Assembly (NCBI GenBank): GCA_013180625.2 | Contig: SNVD02006154.1 | Coordinates: 175,455 to 239,454, forward strand | Source of the DNA: Boswellia sacra | Taxonomy: Eukaryota > Streptophyta > Magnoliopsida > Sapindales > Burseraceae | DNA length: 64,000 nucleotides | Direction of reading: 5' to 3' | Shown here: positions 1 to 10,972 of the stretch, piece by piece | Layout: every line of letters begins with the position of its first letter | Numbering within the stretch: the first letter of the stretch is position 1 | Notes under the pieces: generated by a model | What the model saw: only the letters and a program-made list of their open reading frames with translations | What the model was told of the DNA's origin: nothing | Database searches by the model: none | Position numbers and translations under genes: made by a program

Positions 1-57
1 AAATTTTTGCATAATAAGGTACCTATTTGATCCACATCAAGCCAGGGAATGTTGACC

Positions 58-1683
58 TTAACCTGTTTTGAAAATTTCAAAGATTTTCAAATTATTAAGT
101 TGCCTTCTTTTGTGTGGCTTAATACTTGAAAGAAGACGAAAAGAAAAAGAGGCAAAACAAGAATAGAAAAATGGAGGCACAGATAGGGATATGGTTTCCT
201 CTTCGCTAGGTATTGGTTTGGCCACCTCTTCCTGTCCTTTAGAGATCGATTCTTCTTCTTTCTCACAAGGGTCAGGAATGTGTTTTTCAACAATATTACC
301 ATTGCGAAGGGTCATGACTGACTTGGCTTGGTCAAAATAATGGTTACTTAAACTCCCTGCATTTGAGTTAGATTGATCTTTGGGGTTTTGCAATGTTTGA
401 GAAGGAAATTTTCCCTTCTCTTGGATGCTAAATGTAGATGCAAATTTTGCAAGAGTTTCTGACAAATTTGCTAATGTTTGAGCAGTTTGACTATTGAAAT
501 TCTCTTGCTTTGTAATGAATGAATGCAATGTTTCTTCAAAGTCATTCCTAGGAGGAGGAGCATATGCATGATCATGAGAATTTTAAAAATTTTGTCGTGT
601 TTGAAAAGGGACTTGTGAAGATTGTGCATGATCATCATTTTTTCAGCTAAAATTTGGATGATTTCTCCAACCAGGATTGTAGGTTTGTGAATATGGATTG
701 TGATTTGGCCTTTTGAAAGTGTTTAAGGCATTGGCTTCTTCATGGAGACATTCCCTAAAGGCAGGCAAAGTTGGGCAATCATCAGTAGAATGGCATTGTA
801 TCACAAATGTTACAGACAATTTTCTTGAATAGAATTCCAATTGACCACTCTTTTTCATTTCTAAAGCCTCGACTTTTCTAGCTAGGGATGCAAATTTGGC
901 TTGAAAGTCATGGTCTTCCCTAAGGTTGTAAATGCCTCTATTGGATGTCGAGGTTGGGGCCTTGCCTGGTACCTCATAGGTGACAGCAGTGTCCCAATTT
1001 TGTGCCTTTTCTGTCAAGGAATTTAGGAAGTCAAGCGCTTCCTCAAGGTCTTTTTCTTTAAATTCTCCTTTACACATTAATTCTACTAGTTCCCTATCTT
1101 GAGGTGTTAACCTTTCATAGAAGTGTGCAACTATTCTCCATGTTTCAAAACCATGGTGAGGACAGGTATTAAGTAGTTTCTTATACCTATCCCAACATTG
1201 GTAAAGGGTTTCCCCTTGTTTTTGAGAGAAATCAGAAATTTGTCTTTTAAAAGAATTTGTTCTATGGGTAAGAAAAAAATTTTTCAAAAATTGTTGTTTC
1301 ATCTCATCCCATGAACTGATGGAATTCGACCTCAAATTTTGTAGCCATGTTCTAGTTTTATCTTTTAAAGAAAAAGGAAAAAGCTTTAATCTAATGGTGT
1401 TTATGCTACAATTTGGGTCAGTGTAGGAGTTACATATCTCTTCAAAGAGTTTCAAGTGTGAATATGGGTTCTCCATGTCAAGGCCATGAAAAGTGGGTAG
1501 AAGTCGAACAAAACTTGGTTTGAAATTGAAATGGATTGAATCTGGAGGAGAAACTACACAAAATGGTGCACTAGTCCTTACCGGATTCATGTAGTCTCTG
1601 AGGGTTCTTCGTTGGTTTTGATCATTTTGTTGCGAACGGTTGTCCCCTTCATCCGTGAATATTTCCTCATGATTGTCGGCCAT
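58..1683 (-). pseudogene. Athila-like gag (nucleocapsid precursor), broken
   Basis: Seen: a 346-codon open frame (1683 to 643) starts MADNHEEIF and includes RTLRDYMNPVR near residue 28, a long retrotransposon gag core (about residues 60-220) and a C-terminal NPYSQTYNPGWRNHPNF. The same frame continues after a TGA that replaces an expected Trp codon. It then meets a TAA near 590 and is open again to about 58, including a Thr-Leu-Arg-Asn-Gly stretch typical of the region before protease. Known: Gag forms the virus-like particle in the cytoplasm. Oddities: two internal in-frame stops and a further stop at the left edge make this a non-functional copy. No protease or RT is visible in the window. 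Confidence 0.85.
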
Positions 1684-1858
1684 GTTTTCTAAGGAAGATG
1701 ATGTTTTTCTAACAAGTCTAGCACTAGATATTCGTGACTAAATTTTCATGCAAGAAAGAGAGAAGAAAAGAGAGGAAAAGGTGAACACACAAAAAAATAA
1801 AAAATTTAGATCTAAGATGAGAAAAGAGAATACTTACAATTTTGCATGCCAATTTTTA

Positions 1859-1879
1859 CCTTCCCCGGCAACGGCGCCA
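1859..1879 (-). other. Primer-binding site of Athila-like element
   Basis: On the minus strand TGGCGCCGTTGCCGGGGA lies seven bases inside the LTR end. This string is common directly after the 5' LTR of Athila/Tat elements, where a tRNA 3' end primes reverse transcription. The + strand ORF that crosses it is a chance frame. Confidence 0.8.
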
Positions 1880-1886
1880 AAAACTT

Positions 1887-3232
1887 TGACACATCCGAAA
1901 AAGGATTGTCTCCCAAGTATAGGAGTGTCGAAGTAATAAAACCCGGTGAGACCGGGGTTGATCCACGAGGAAGGAGATTTTAGCGCTACAAATTATAAGC
2001 AAAGCAAATACGATATAATGATTCAAAGATATGACAAGATAATATCAACAATGGATGAGAATAATTAAAATACGCAAGAAATTAACACAATAATAATGAT
2101 AGCTAAGGTTAGGGGATCCGCCCTTGATAATTCAAATAAGGATAAACAACCCATTTTAGTTATATGAATTATATTTGCTTTGTTACCAATATTTATACCA
2201 CTACTTGTAAATGGTTCAAGCATCCAATGTGCCAATCTCCATATGTCGACAATAAATCAAGGTTCCTAACTAGATTCGTGTCGGTAAGAAGAAACCATAC
2301 GACATCTAGGAAGGATCCAAGCATTTGATGTGCCAAGGATTATCTACAATGGATCAAGACATCTACTTTATGAGTGGTGTCAAGATTGATTAAGAAAGTA
2401 AATGTAACTCATATAAAATAAACAACATAAGATTATGATAATTAAGCATATATCAAGGGTTAGAGAATCCTTACTCTCATATCAAGGGTTTCACCCTTTC
2501 ACCTTAGCAAGAGAGAAATTAGAAAGACATTATAAGAGAAAGAATACAAATTGCAAGAAAAAGGAAATTCATTAATAACATAAACAAGAGAGAAACACAA
2601 AACAAAATCCCAGCAAAGGCCAAGATGCCCTAATGGGTCACAAGGCACCTCTATTTATAGATACATTCAAAGGCAAACTTGTCAAATTACAAAGGAATAA
2701 TTGTCAAATATTAGATGCACCAACTTTGACAATTGGGATAATTAGGTGAACCAACTTTGACCACTGATTTTGACCTTGAATCATTGTGAGTTTTAATCAC
2801 ATGTCTTCATGAAAGTCGTAGATATTTCTCTCAGCTTTCTAGAAAATCTTGATTCATATGATTTGGATACGTATTTTGAGAGATATGGTCAATATACTGA
2901 GGCATGGTCAGGCTGGGCCGAAACTGCAGATGGATTCACTTCAAGCCCATTTTTAGTCCAATAAGAGCCCAAATTTGATGAAGCTTGTGAAATATAATCT
3001 TGTAGATAATGTAATCATCTTTCCAAAACATTAAGATTTGCACCATTTTGATCTATAAATAGAGAGTTATGCCATTTTTACCGAACCTGTAACAAAACCA
3101 AAATTAAGAGGAAGTTAATTCCAAAGATGCAAAGACTACAAATATGCTTAAGTTGAGGAATTTAATGACATTATTAATGCAATATGATGAATTAAACTCT
3201 TATTAAGCATACATATTTAAGTGTTTATCACA
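1887..3232 (-). repeat. 5' LTR of Athila-like element (1346 bp)
   Basis: The LTR is bounded by TG...CA on the + strand (TGACACATCC at 1887, GTTTATCACA ending 3232). The right boundary is supported because adjacent DNA from 3233 matches the TRIM internal domain at 58141-58180. The left boundary is supported by the primer-binding site seven bases away. No second LTR is in the window for comparison. Confidence 0.75.
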
Positions 3233-3718
3233 GGACATGTTCATAAAGCATTTGGAGCACACCGTCTAGTCCAATAGAGCCTAACCACGGATCCAATCAT
3301 GAGCTTTAACTAAGGCCTAGGGCCCACTATCTTAGTTTGACATAACCAAGGCCTACCAAACTTTGTTCAGCACTCCAAGAATTTCCTCCAAGTATTTTAC
3401 TGGCTAAGTCTGGGCCTAGGTTCTGATACCACTTGTTAAAACTATGGACCACACAAAACTCCATATTAGTATGATATTGTCCACTTTAGGATTGAGTCCT
3501 CATGGATGTGCTTTTGGATTCTATCCAAAAGACCTCATACTAATAGAGATCTTATTCATACTTATATGCTCATGATCCTCCCCATGTCTAGCCGATATGG
3601 GACTTTGGTCGGACTCCCAACAATTCTCCTCTCGAACAAAGGACCACATCATTATGATATTATATGTCCATGATCCTCTCCATGCCGTCGATATGGGACT
3701 TTGGTCGCACTCCTAGCA
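3233..3718 (-). mobile_element. TRIM (miniature LTR element), partial and rearranged
   Basis: Seen on the minus strand: a partial LTR start (3718-3660), a short internal end with polypurine tract (CGAGAGGAGAAT), a complete 189-bp LTR (3622-3434), a TGGTATCAGAAC primer site and about 190 bp of internal domain. The last part stops at 3233, where the Athila-like LTR begins. The sequence matches the complete TRIM at 57787-58502. The middle LTR follows a polypurine tract and precedes a primer site, so at least two units shared LTRs in tandem. Known: TRIMs are non-coding and need proteins from other elements. Confidence 0.8.
3434..3622 (-). repeat. TRIM LTR (189 bp)
   Basis: On the minus strand it starts TGTTGGGAGTCCGACC and ends in AAAACTATGGACC-side ...TTTTAACA next to the primer site. 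It is homologous to the two LTRs of the TRIM at 57787-58502. Confidence 0.8.
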
Positions 3719-5793
3719 AAAAGCTTGTGATGTGAAAAAAGATCATGAAAAGAGATTTTGACAAACACCCATGACCGTCCCATATTTTAATCCAACTTTT
3801 ATGCTTTATAAAATATTATAAATCTAACTAACTATTTTATGATGTTGAAATTAAGAATATAAAACCACATTCTTTCTCAGTAACAACATAGATTTTCAGC
3901 AAAGTTCCTCACTTTCAAATTTTCTCAATTTTTACTTTCTCTCTTTCAAACATCATCATAAGTTAAAAACAAACAAAATTAATTAGTTGGTTTTAATTGT
4001 TAGGTTATTGTAACAAAAATTACAAAAAACTTCTGAAAAATAATCATGTTTTCAAAAAATTTAAATATCATTACTACTACTTGATAGACTGGTAACTATT
4101 TTTAATATCGGTCTCTAAAAGACCTAGAACTCGGATTTTCGTTTTCGATTGTAGAACCATTGGTCTTTAAAACTCGAAGACCCAAAAGAAAAAAACAATT
4201 TATCGATCGGTTACCAGTCTATTAAGCAGTGATTATGGCATCAAAAAACTATGATTAGTTTTTAAAACGTCCTTATAAATTTGATTGTTTTTGAAGGTTC
4301 ATCTAATTCTTTATATTTATACCTTGTTTTATCAATCATTAAAAGATCTTTTGATTAGAAAGTTTCATTGTTGAACCAACTATGTGTGTGTATATACATA
4401 TATATAGAGTTCATGACATAATATTGCTCAAATGGAAAAAAGAGAAAGGAAAAAGAAACTAAAGATTGTGTAGTTGACATTGTCATGTTTGACGACAGAA
4501 CAAATGCTGTAGAGAGACCAATAAAGCATCAGGCCACAGTGGCATTGGTGCCACCATTCACATGGCTTAAATTGCAGTGCCATGAAGTTGACCCAGTTGA
4601 AGTGGCGCACGCTTCGCCAGTGAAACACAAAATGATTCATTTTTCGACTTTAGGCCTCTGAGTACCCCACTACTTATGCATAAGAAAACTCTACTCTCCT
4701 TTGTTTCTTCTTCAATTTTTTCTTTCTTTTACATAAAAATTTTTTCTATCATAGTAATTAAGTGAATATATTCAGATTCATTGCATCCTCTCGAGTTTCT
4801 GTATTTCATAACCTTAGCATCTTAGTTGCTGCTCTTGTCCATTATTGTTTTGTAAGGAGGGGATAGTTCTTATTCATTATTTACAAAAGCTGATAATATT
4901 TATTTTATTATAGCAACAAGTGGAGCAAGAATGGATATATCTTCAGAGTAGTTAATCTAATAAAATTTTAAGTAAAAGTGAAGATGTTGAAGTGTGCATC
5001 AAATTTATAGTTAATTCTCTGATAATATTGCTAATTATATATAAGAAATTAAATTAAAAGAAATTTAACACATGAATAATTATTACTTTTTTATAACTTC
5101 AAAAGCTTCCAAAGCATCTACCACATATCAACGGACTTAAAAGCTTCCAATTCATTATAGATATCGAGTAGTAAATACATAGATACATATATATGTCAAT
5201 ATATTATTGTCACTATCAAATCGCGAACAGTCAAATAAATAAGGAAACGAAAATGCTAACCAGACAATTGGAGAATACAGTCAAAAGATCAGAAAGGCAA
5301 ACATCAATCAAAGCCATAAATCGTTAAAATGGACGAAGAGAATTTGTGCCACCTATTAATATTCTTTCCTTCAACACTTAGCTAGGGTTTCTTTAACTAG
5401 TTACATTCTTTCCTTTATGATTTGATGTTCCCATTATCAAATATTTATTTATATATAGTTCTGACATTATCTTGTTAATTATCTTCGTCGGTGTCCAATT
5501 GCAACTCGAATTGCTTTAATTCAAGGTAGAAAATTAACCATGAGCAATAATAGAACATATACATCCATATATCTAGCTACCAAGGCTAGCATTGTCATGA
5601 TCACAAATTATAATAATATCACATCACCAGTCACAATTTTTATCAGTCTTTTTCAATCCTACGTAGCTAGCTATACCATGTCAATAATTTTAAATACAGA
5701 TCTACAAATATACACTTTGGTCGTATATCTATCTCAATTTGTCCTTTTCATATAAGATTGATATAATCTTTAAAATATTAATATGTGTGATAA
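3719..5793. other. AT-rich intergenic DNA, no gene recognised
   Basis: No coding region could be supported. The stretch holds one palindromic MITE-like element (4076-4230), a short TG/TA simple repeat near 4384-4410 and a locally GC-richer block at about 4480-4660 whose 70-codon minus frame has no recognisable motif. Confidence 0.6.
4076..4230. mobile_element. MITE-like palindromic element (155 bp)
   Basis: The ends form an imperfect terminal inverted repeat: ACTACTTGATAGACTGGTAA on the left and the complement of ACTGCTTAATAGACTGGTAA on the right (two mismatches in 20). The body has a second, shorter palindrome (GGTCTCTAAAAGACC). No clear target duplication was found, so the superfamily is open. 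Confidence 0.55.
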
Positions 5794-5801
5794 GATTTTA
5801 T

Positions 5802-6539
5802 TAGGCCTGGCAAATTCCATATGACCTGTTATTACTGCACAAACCTATTTGATAAAAACATATTTTCGATCTAATATTATCGGATCAGACTGTTAATAAG
5901 TTAACAGGATAAAACTCATTTGATATTAGACCGTCTTTGGGTTTATGCTATAAAAAACCGTTGAACCTATTAATATTAAGGATTATTTCGTAAATTTATT
6001 TATGATATATAAAGAAATATAAATAAAATATAATAAATTATAGTATTTTTTCTTAGGTGTGTACAAGTATAACTTTTTGATTGCGAATATAAAGAAGAAA
6101 CTTATAAAATGTCCTATTTCATACTCATAAAACCGTTCAATAATTGGACATTTTTAATTGTTTGTCTTAAATATGCTTTAAATGGACCTTTAAATGATGT
6201 TGGATATAAAACTTTGTTTTTGTTTTCATGTTATATTAAATTTGGATATTTCAATAGATTTCAAAATATTTGGTAGATATTAAATTTATAAATTATTAAT
6301 TATGTTTATGTTTAGAATTTATATATACAAATCATAGTACACATATTAATGTCTAACTTTCAAATAAAAAATAGGTCAAATGAGTTGGATTTGGGTAATA
6401 CATTAAATTAACAGTCGGCTTTGGGTTCCAAAATTTAGACCCAATAAATTAATGAATCGTATTTTGATTAACATAATTTAACACGATACGAACACGAAAC
6501 GATACTAAACCACTCTAACACGACCCATCGCCACGTCTA
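5802..6539. mobile_element. Non-autonomous hAT-like transposon (738 bp)
   Basis: A perfect 8-bp direct repeat GATTTTAT flanks it (5794-5801 and 6540-6547), the target-site length of hAT elements. The ends are related inverted repeats: TAGGCCTGGC on the left and the complement of TAGACGTGGC on the right. Internal strings such as AACACGATACGAACACG resemble hAT sub-terminal sequence. No transposase is encoded. Confidence 0.75.
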
Positions 6540-6547
6540 GATTTTAT

Positions 6548-6991
6548 TTGATGAATATATATCATAAATGGATGATGTAATACCTCATAATTCCACATTC
6601 AAAGATTTTATTTTGAAACTCCATATGTATATTTTAGAGGAACTAAAAACGTTTTGATGTCCTAAAAGATACATGGTTTTTTTTTTCATTAATCTTATAA
6701 TATATTAGGCATGAAATTTTTTGAAAGAAGTTTATTGTGAAGAAGTTTTTGATTTATGTCTATATTTATACAACTTTTTAAGAAGTCCCTTTACTTTGAA
6801 CATACAATTACCGGATTACAAAATAAATATATGCACAATATAGTTTTATAATAAATGATAAGACCTCAACTTAAATTGACAAAAGAAATCTTTTGAAAAA
6901 ATGGAAAATTTTGTTGAACTCTTAATATTCAGAGTTAAGATTAAAACTTCTAAATTCTTCCCAAAATTTCGTTTCAATAGAGACTTTTTGT
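6548..6991. other. AT-rich intergenic DNA
   Basis: Nothing beyond AT-rich low-complexity sequence is seen. No frame with recognisable protein similarity. Confidence 0.5.
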
Positions 6992-7000
6992 TTTTGACAT

Positions 7001-7214
7001 GAGTAATGCTACTCATACAAACTATTTATACAAACTCATACATACAAACTGATGTGGCATCCTTCTATGATTGCCACATCACCCATATTAATTAATGTCA
7101 TTTATTATTAATATATATTTATCAAATCACTGCATTTATTTATCAAATTACATCATGCCACGTCAGTTTGTATAGGTGAGTTTGTATAAGTAGTTTGTAT
7201 GAGTAGCATTACTC
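7001..7214. mobile_element. Mutator-like MITE with 9-bp target duplication
   Basis: The 214-bp element has long terminal inverted repeats of about 38 bp, starting GAGTAATGCTACTCATACAA at both ends (right end as complement), with one mismatch seen. It is flanked by the perfect 9-bp duplication TTTTGACAT (6992-7000 and 7215-7223). A 9-bp duplication with long inverted repeats is the signature of Mutator-like elements. There is no coding capacity. Confidence 0.88.
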
Positions 7215-7223
7215 TTTTGACAT

Positions 7224-8428
7224 ACTGTAACTTTATCAAAAAGGCTAATGGTATCAAACTAGAACATTTCAAAAAAAAAAGGCAAAAGAAAACTATAAAT
7301 TTAATTATATTTTACAAAGTAAAAGCAAAGCTAGTATTAAAAATTTTCACTTTAAATCTTTTGATTCAGAACTGGTTGGTTAGCACTTCATCGAACCAGC
7401 TTTTAAAAGTTATCTGGAAGCATCGATCAGGGAGATTAATGAAGCTTTATCATTTATTTATTTGATAATTAACAATACAAATCAATCCACTATCAAGTAT
7501 ATATATACTTAAAAAATAATTAGTGGATTTTCTTCTTTTCTCGCTGGATATTAGTTTATTTAATAATTGTTATTATCAAAGATTCCTTGATTCCTTTGTG
7601 TTATTAAGGATTTTGCCCTATCATGTATGTTATAATGCAATTACAGGGGCCAACTTAATTAAAAATAATATATGTTGAGCAAGTCACTGATTTGTTGATT
7701 GATTATCATTCACAACAACCGGAGCATATGTTAATTATATTATTAAGATGGATTACATAAAGTTAACAAATGTTAAAGCACTTTATATCATTACCATGAC
7801 TCATAAATTAAGAAAGCAAAAAGGAAACTAAAAGAGAGAAAGAAGGTGAAATCGATCTTTAAATACCATAACTATGGAATCAATTGTTTAGATCTTTTAA
7901 GGATAGAAGTCGAATATACATATGAATTGGAAAAGATATAAAAAAATTCTTGAATTGGCATGTGTGGTGGCTAAGCACTTTTGAGAAGCCAAGTTCTCAA
8001 CACACTTTCTTGAAAGCACCGACCCAATACAATAGTGAAAATTAAAGCTTTTTGGAGGAAAAGGTTTATTTTGTGAAACATTACGAAAAACTTTGTCTAG
8101 ATCAATAAATTTTAATTACTTATTTGTAAATTGGGGTATTATTATGGTTTGTACTTATCCTTGCAAAGATAACTAAAAATTGGGTTGCACAAGCCATAGG
8201 GTTTTTTACAAGAATATATCAGAACAAGCAGGTCAACAATTATAACATATGAAACTTTTTTTTTTAAAATAAAAAGTAGATTATTAACATTTAATATGCC
8301 TTCCACGTCAATTGATGAAAGAAAATATTTATAATTTTGGGTGGGATGTACTATATGTTACATGTTACATTATCCGTCACCAATGTAATAAAATTATATA
8401 CTTAAATTACTAATAATTATTAATGCGA
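7224..8428. other. AT-rich intergenic DNA
   Basis: No gene, RNA or repeat boundary could be supported. An 88-codon frame beginning in the MITE is lysine-rich low complexity and is treated as chance. Confidence 0.5.
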
Positions 8429-8437
8429 TAAGATTTT

Positions 8438-8650
8438 GAGCAATGGTATGCTTATAACTCACTTACAACCAACTCTCCCTATGACTTAAATTGGTAGAAA
8501 TTCACAAGAGGAGAAAAAACAAAAACAAATAAGGAAAGTTACATTTTCAATATGATTGTGTTAACTCAAGTTATAGGGAGAATTAATTGTAAGTAGATTG
8601 CAAATAGGTTGTAAGTAGATTGCAAATAGGTTGTAAGTGTGGCATTATTC
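8438..8650. mobile_element. Second Mutator-like MITE (213 bp)
   Basis: The left end reads GAGCAATGGTATGCTTATAA and the right end is the complement of GAATAATGCCACACTTACAA. The flanks are 9-bp near-identical repeats, TAAGATTTT (8429-8437) and TAAAATTTT (8651-8659). Inside, near the right end, a 22-bp unit beginning TTGTAAGTAGATTGC is present twice in tandem. No coding capacity. It is older than the neighbour at 7001, judged by end divergence. Confidence 0.75.
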
Positions 8651-8659
8651 TAAAATTTT

Positions 8660-9750
8660 ATTATATGAGCTTATAAATAATTTGGCGATTAAGCTACCCA
8701 AAACCCTAATTTCTCTCCTTTAAAATTCACTTTCACATTGACATGAAGATGGATTTGATTAAGTTTTGGGGTTACTTAAATTTGGAAGTAAATTAGTTTT
8801 GTGATACATCTCCATTGAAAGAGAACTTTACATATTTAGGGCAAAAACAAGGGAAATGAATAGCTAGCAACCTTTACCTTTCTCCTCTAATCTCTCGATC
8901 ACTCCAAACGCATATTCACAGACATTCCTCAAGGGCCAAGCCATCAACTTGTGAATAGAGAAAACGAATTAAGAAGCTGTCAAATTCATCCCTTAAGAGT
9001 AACAATTATATTCAATTCCAAACTTGTATATATCTAATCAAAAGTACCACCATGCAACGACTCCGAGTTTTGAAAGATCCCGTGAGATATATATATATAT
9101 TAATCAAAGATAATTAAAATTGATTTATTTAAATATTACTAAATTATTTATTGGTAACAAGTTCACCCTGGTTATCAATAAAAAAAAATTTGGTCCTGAT
9201 GCATAGACGATGTGCTATAGTTTCATAGATTAAATAATCTCTCGTTTAGCTGAAACCCACCTAGTTCTTATTAATTCAATCAGTAAATAAAACAAGTAAG
9301 TTGCTAAATTAGCTAGCAATAAACAATTGATTTACCATGTGAGATTGCTTAATGGAGAACAGCTACTAGCTAGTATTCTTTTAACATATAGTACTCTAAT
9401 TAATTATTGATTTGCTACCAAAACTGACCGACCACGATACACGCACATTCACATGGCTAGGAAGGAAAGATGACAAACTAGACTACTACTCTCTTTTCTT
9501 CATAACGGAGAGGTGGCAAACTATACAAAATGAAATATAAAAGAAGTGAGAGTGACATAGACAAAACAACATTATTCATGTCTCGTATATATGCCTCTCT
9601 TTTACAAGTTTCAAATACAAGTCTTCCTTGCAAAGTCCCACTGTCCACTTCTAAAGCTACCTTAACCTTTTCCCCATCTCGCAGTGCCAGCCACTAGCTT
9701 TGTAATTTTTCTCTTTGTAGCCCCTTTGGGATTCGCCAAGTCAACGTCTT
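8660..9750. other. Intergenic DNA upstream of NIP copy 1
   Basis: AT-rich with a short TA run near 9089-9100. No gene seen. The last few hundred bases probably hold the promoter of NIP copy 1. Confidence 0.5.
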
Positions 9751-9754
9751 TGCT

Positions 9755-9766
9755 TATACTATAAAC
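9755..9766 (+). promoter_or_regulatory. Putative TATA box of NIP copy 1
   Basis: TATACTATAAAC lies about 130 bases before the ATG at 9895. Copies 2 and 3 have TATA-like strings at nearly the same distance, which supports the assignment. No transcript evidence is available. Confidence 0.4.
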
Positions 9767-10750
9767 ACACGAGAGACCAAGCTCCCTCCCACATTGCGAA
9801 CGTACAGAGGGACAAATTAAGAGTGCCAACTCAAAGTCTTTTGATCTCTTAAATCTCTCTTTCTCTTTGCTCGTTTAATTTGTGAGTAATCATAATGGAG
9901 AATGAAGATGTTCCATCTATGCCTTCCACACCAGGCACTCCTGGTGCAGCTCTCTTTGGTGGGTTCAAAGGAGAGACAAGAGGTGGCGATGGAAGGAAAT
10001 CACTTCTTAAAAGTACATGCAATTGCTTTAGTGTTGAGGAATGGGCCATGGAAGAAGGGAGACTCGCCCCAGTATCTTGCTTATTGCCTTCGCCTCCCCC
10101 TCCTGTCTCCCTTACTAGAAAGGTATGATAAGACTCTTGTGTACAAATAGTCTTATGCGAAACAGACGTATCATATCATATATTTCTCTATAAATATTTT
10201 TATAGATGATATTATCCATTATATCTAAAAATTTTCTCATTAGATTAAATTTTAACTAACAAATTTTTTGTGTTACTATTATCACCCTTTTTTAATGGCA
10301 AAATCAGGTTGGAGTAGTTCATAGGCACCCTCATACTCATCTTTGCTGGGACAGCCACAGCTATTGTGAACCAGAAAACACAAGGCATAGAAACTCTACT
10401 TGGCTGTGCTGGCTCCACCAGACTCGCTGTAATGATCATCATATTATCGACCGGCCACATCTCCGGGGCCCATCTCAAGCCTGCTGTCACCATTGCCTTT
10501 GCAGCCCTAAAACACTTTCCACAGAAAAGTGTGCGCAAACACACATATTCTACAAAAATAATGAAACTTTTCCCATTTCTGTTTGTGGAAGACTCTATAA
10601 GTTTATATACTGAGTCGATCTTCTGTGCAGGTGCCAATGTACATAGGAGCACAGGTGATGGCATCAATATGTGCTGCATTTGCACTAAAGCGGATTTTTC
10701 ACCCCATAATAAGAGAGGGAGTGACAGTGCCGTCAGGAGGATACGGTCAA

Positions 10751-10960
10751 CGATAATATCAAAGATAAATGATTTCACGAGTGAATGAATTTTTCTGTGC
10801 CTCGTCTATACAAGAGTTAATATAAACATCATAAGTCAATAATGCACAAAAGAATCAAAGAAGTAATCATAGGTCATGATTTGTGCCTTTGACTTGTTTG
10901 GTAATTTCACTAATAAAGACTAAAAATACTGCAGCTTTACGAAAATGTTGCTGCTTGACA
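10751..10960 (-). repeat. 3' LTR of copia I (210 bp)
   Basis: It matches the LTR at 20127-20373 but lacks about 37 bases present there near the middle, and its outer end reads CG where TG is expected on the + strand. It ends GCTTGACA, the complement of the canonical TG start. Confidence 0.88.
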
Positions 10961-10972
10961 TCCTCGCTCAAA

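Larger units (their letters stand above)
1..3232 (-). mobile_element. Athila-like Ty3/gypsy retrotransposon, 5' part, cut by window edge
   Basis: Seen: reading on the minus strand, a long terminal repeat (3232 down to 1887), then a primer-binding site, a short leader and a broken gag. The rest of the element lies left of base 1. The LTR begins TGTGATAAAC and ends in TCA on the minus strand. It is inserted in the internal domain of a TRIM element, because TRIM sequence resumes exactly at 3233. Known: Athila/Tat elements have LTRs over 1 kb and a gag of this kind. Inference: the element is old and defective, since gag has in-frame stops. The other LTR and the target duplication cannot be checked inside this window. 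Confidence 0.85.

Noticed and set aside
1748..1936. 62-codon + strand frame as a gene
   Set aside because: It crosses the primer-binding site and LTR edge of the Athila-like element on the wrong strand.
3434..3622. Cassandra-type TRIM with 5S rRNA promoter
   Set aside because: No 5S box A/IE/box C string was recognised in the LTR; it is another TRIM family.
5540..5755. 71-codon + frame as a small peptide gene
   Set aside because: AT-rich low-complexity composition, no recognisable signal peptide or homologue, and no promoter signal nearby.
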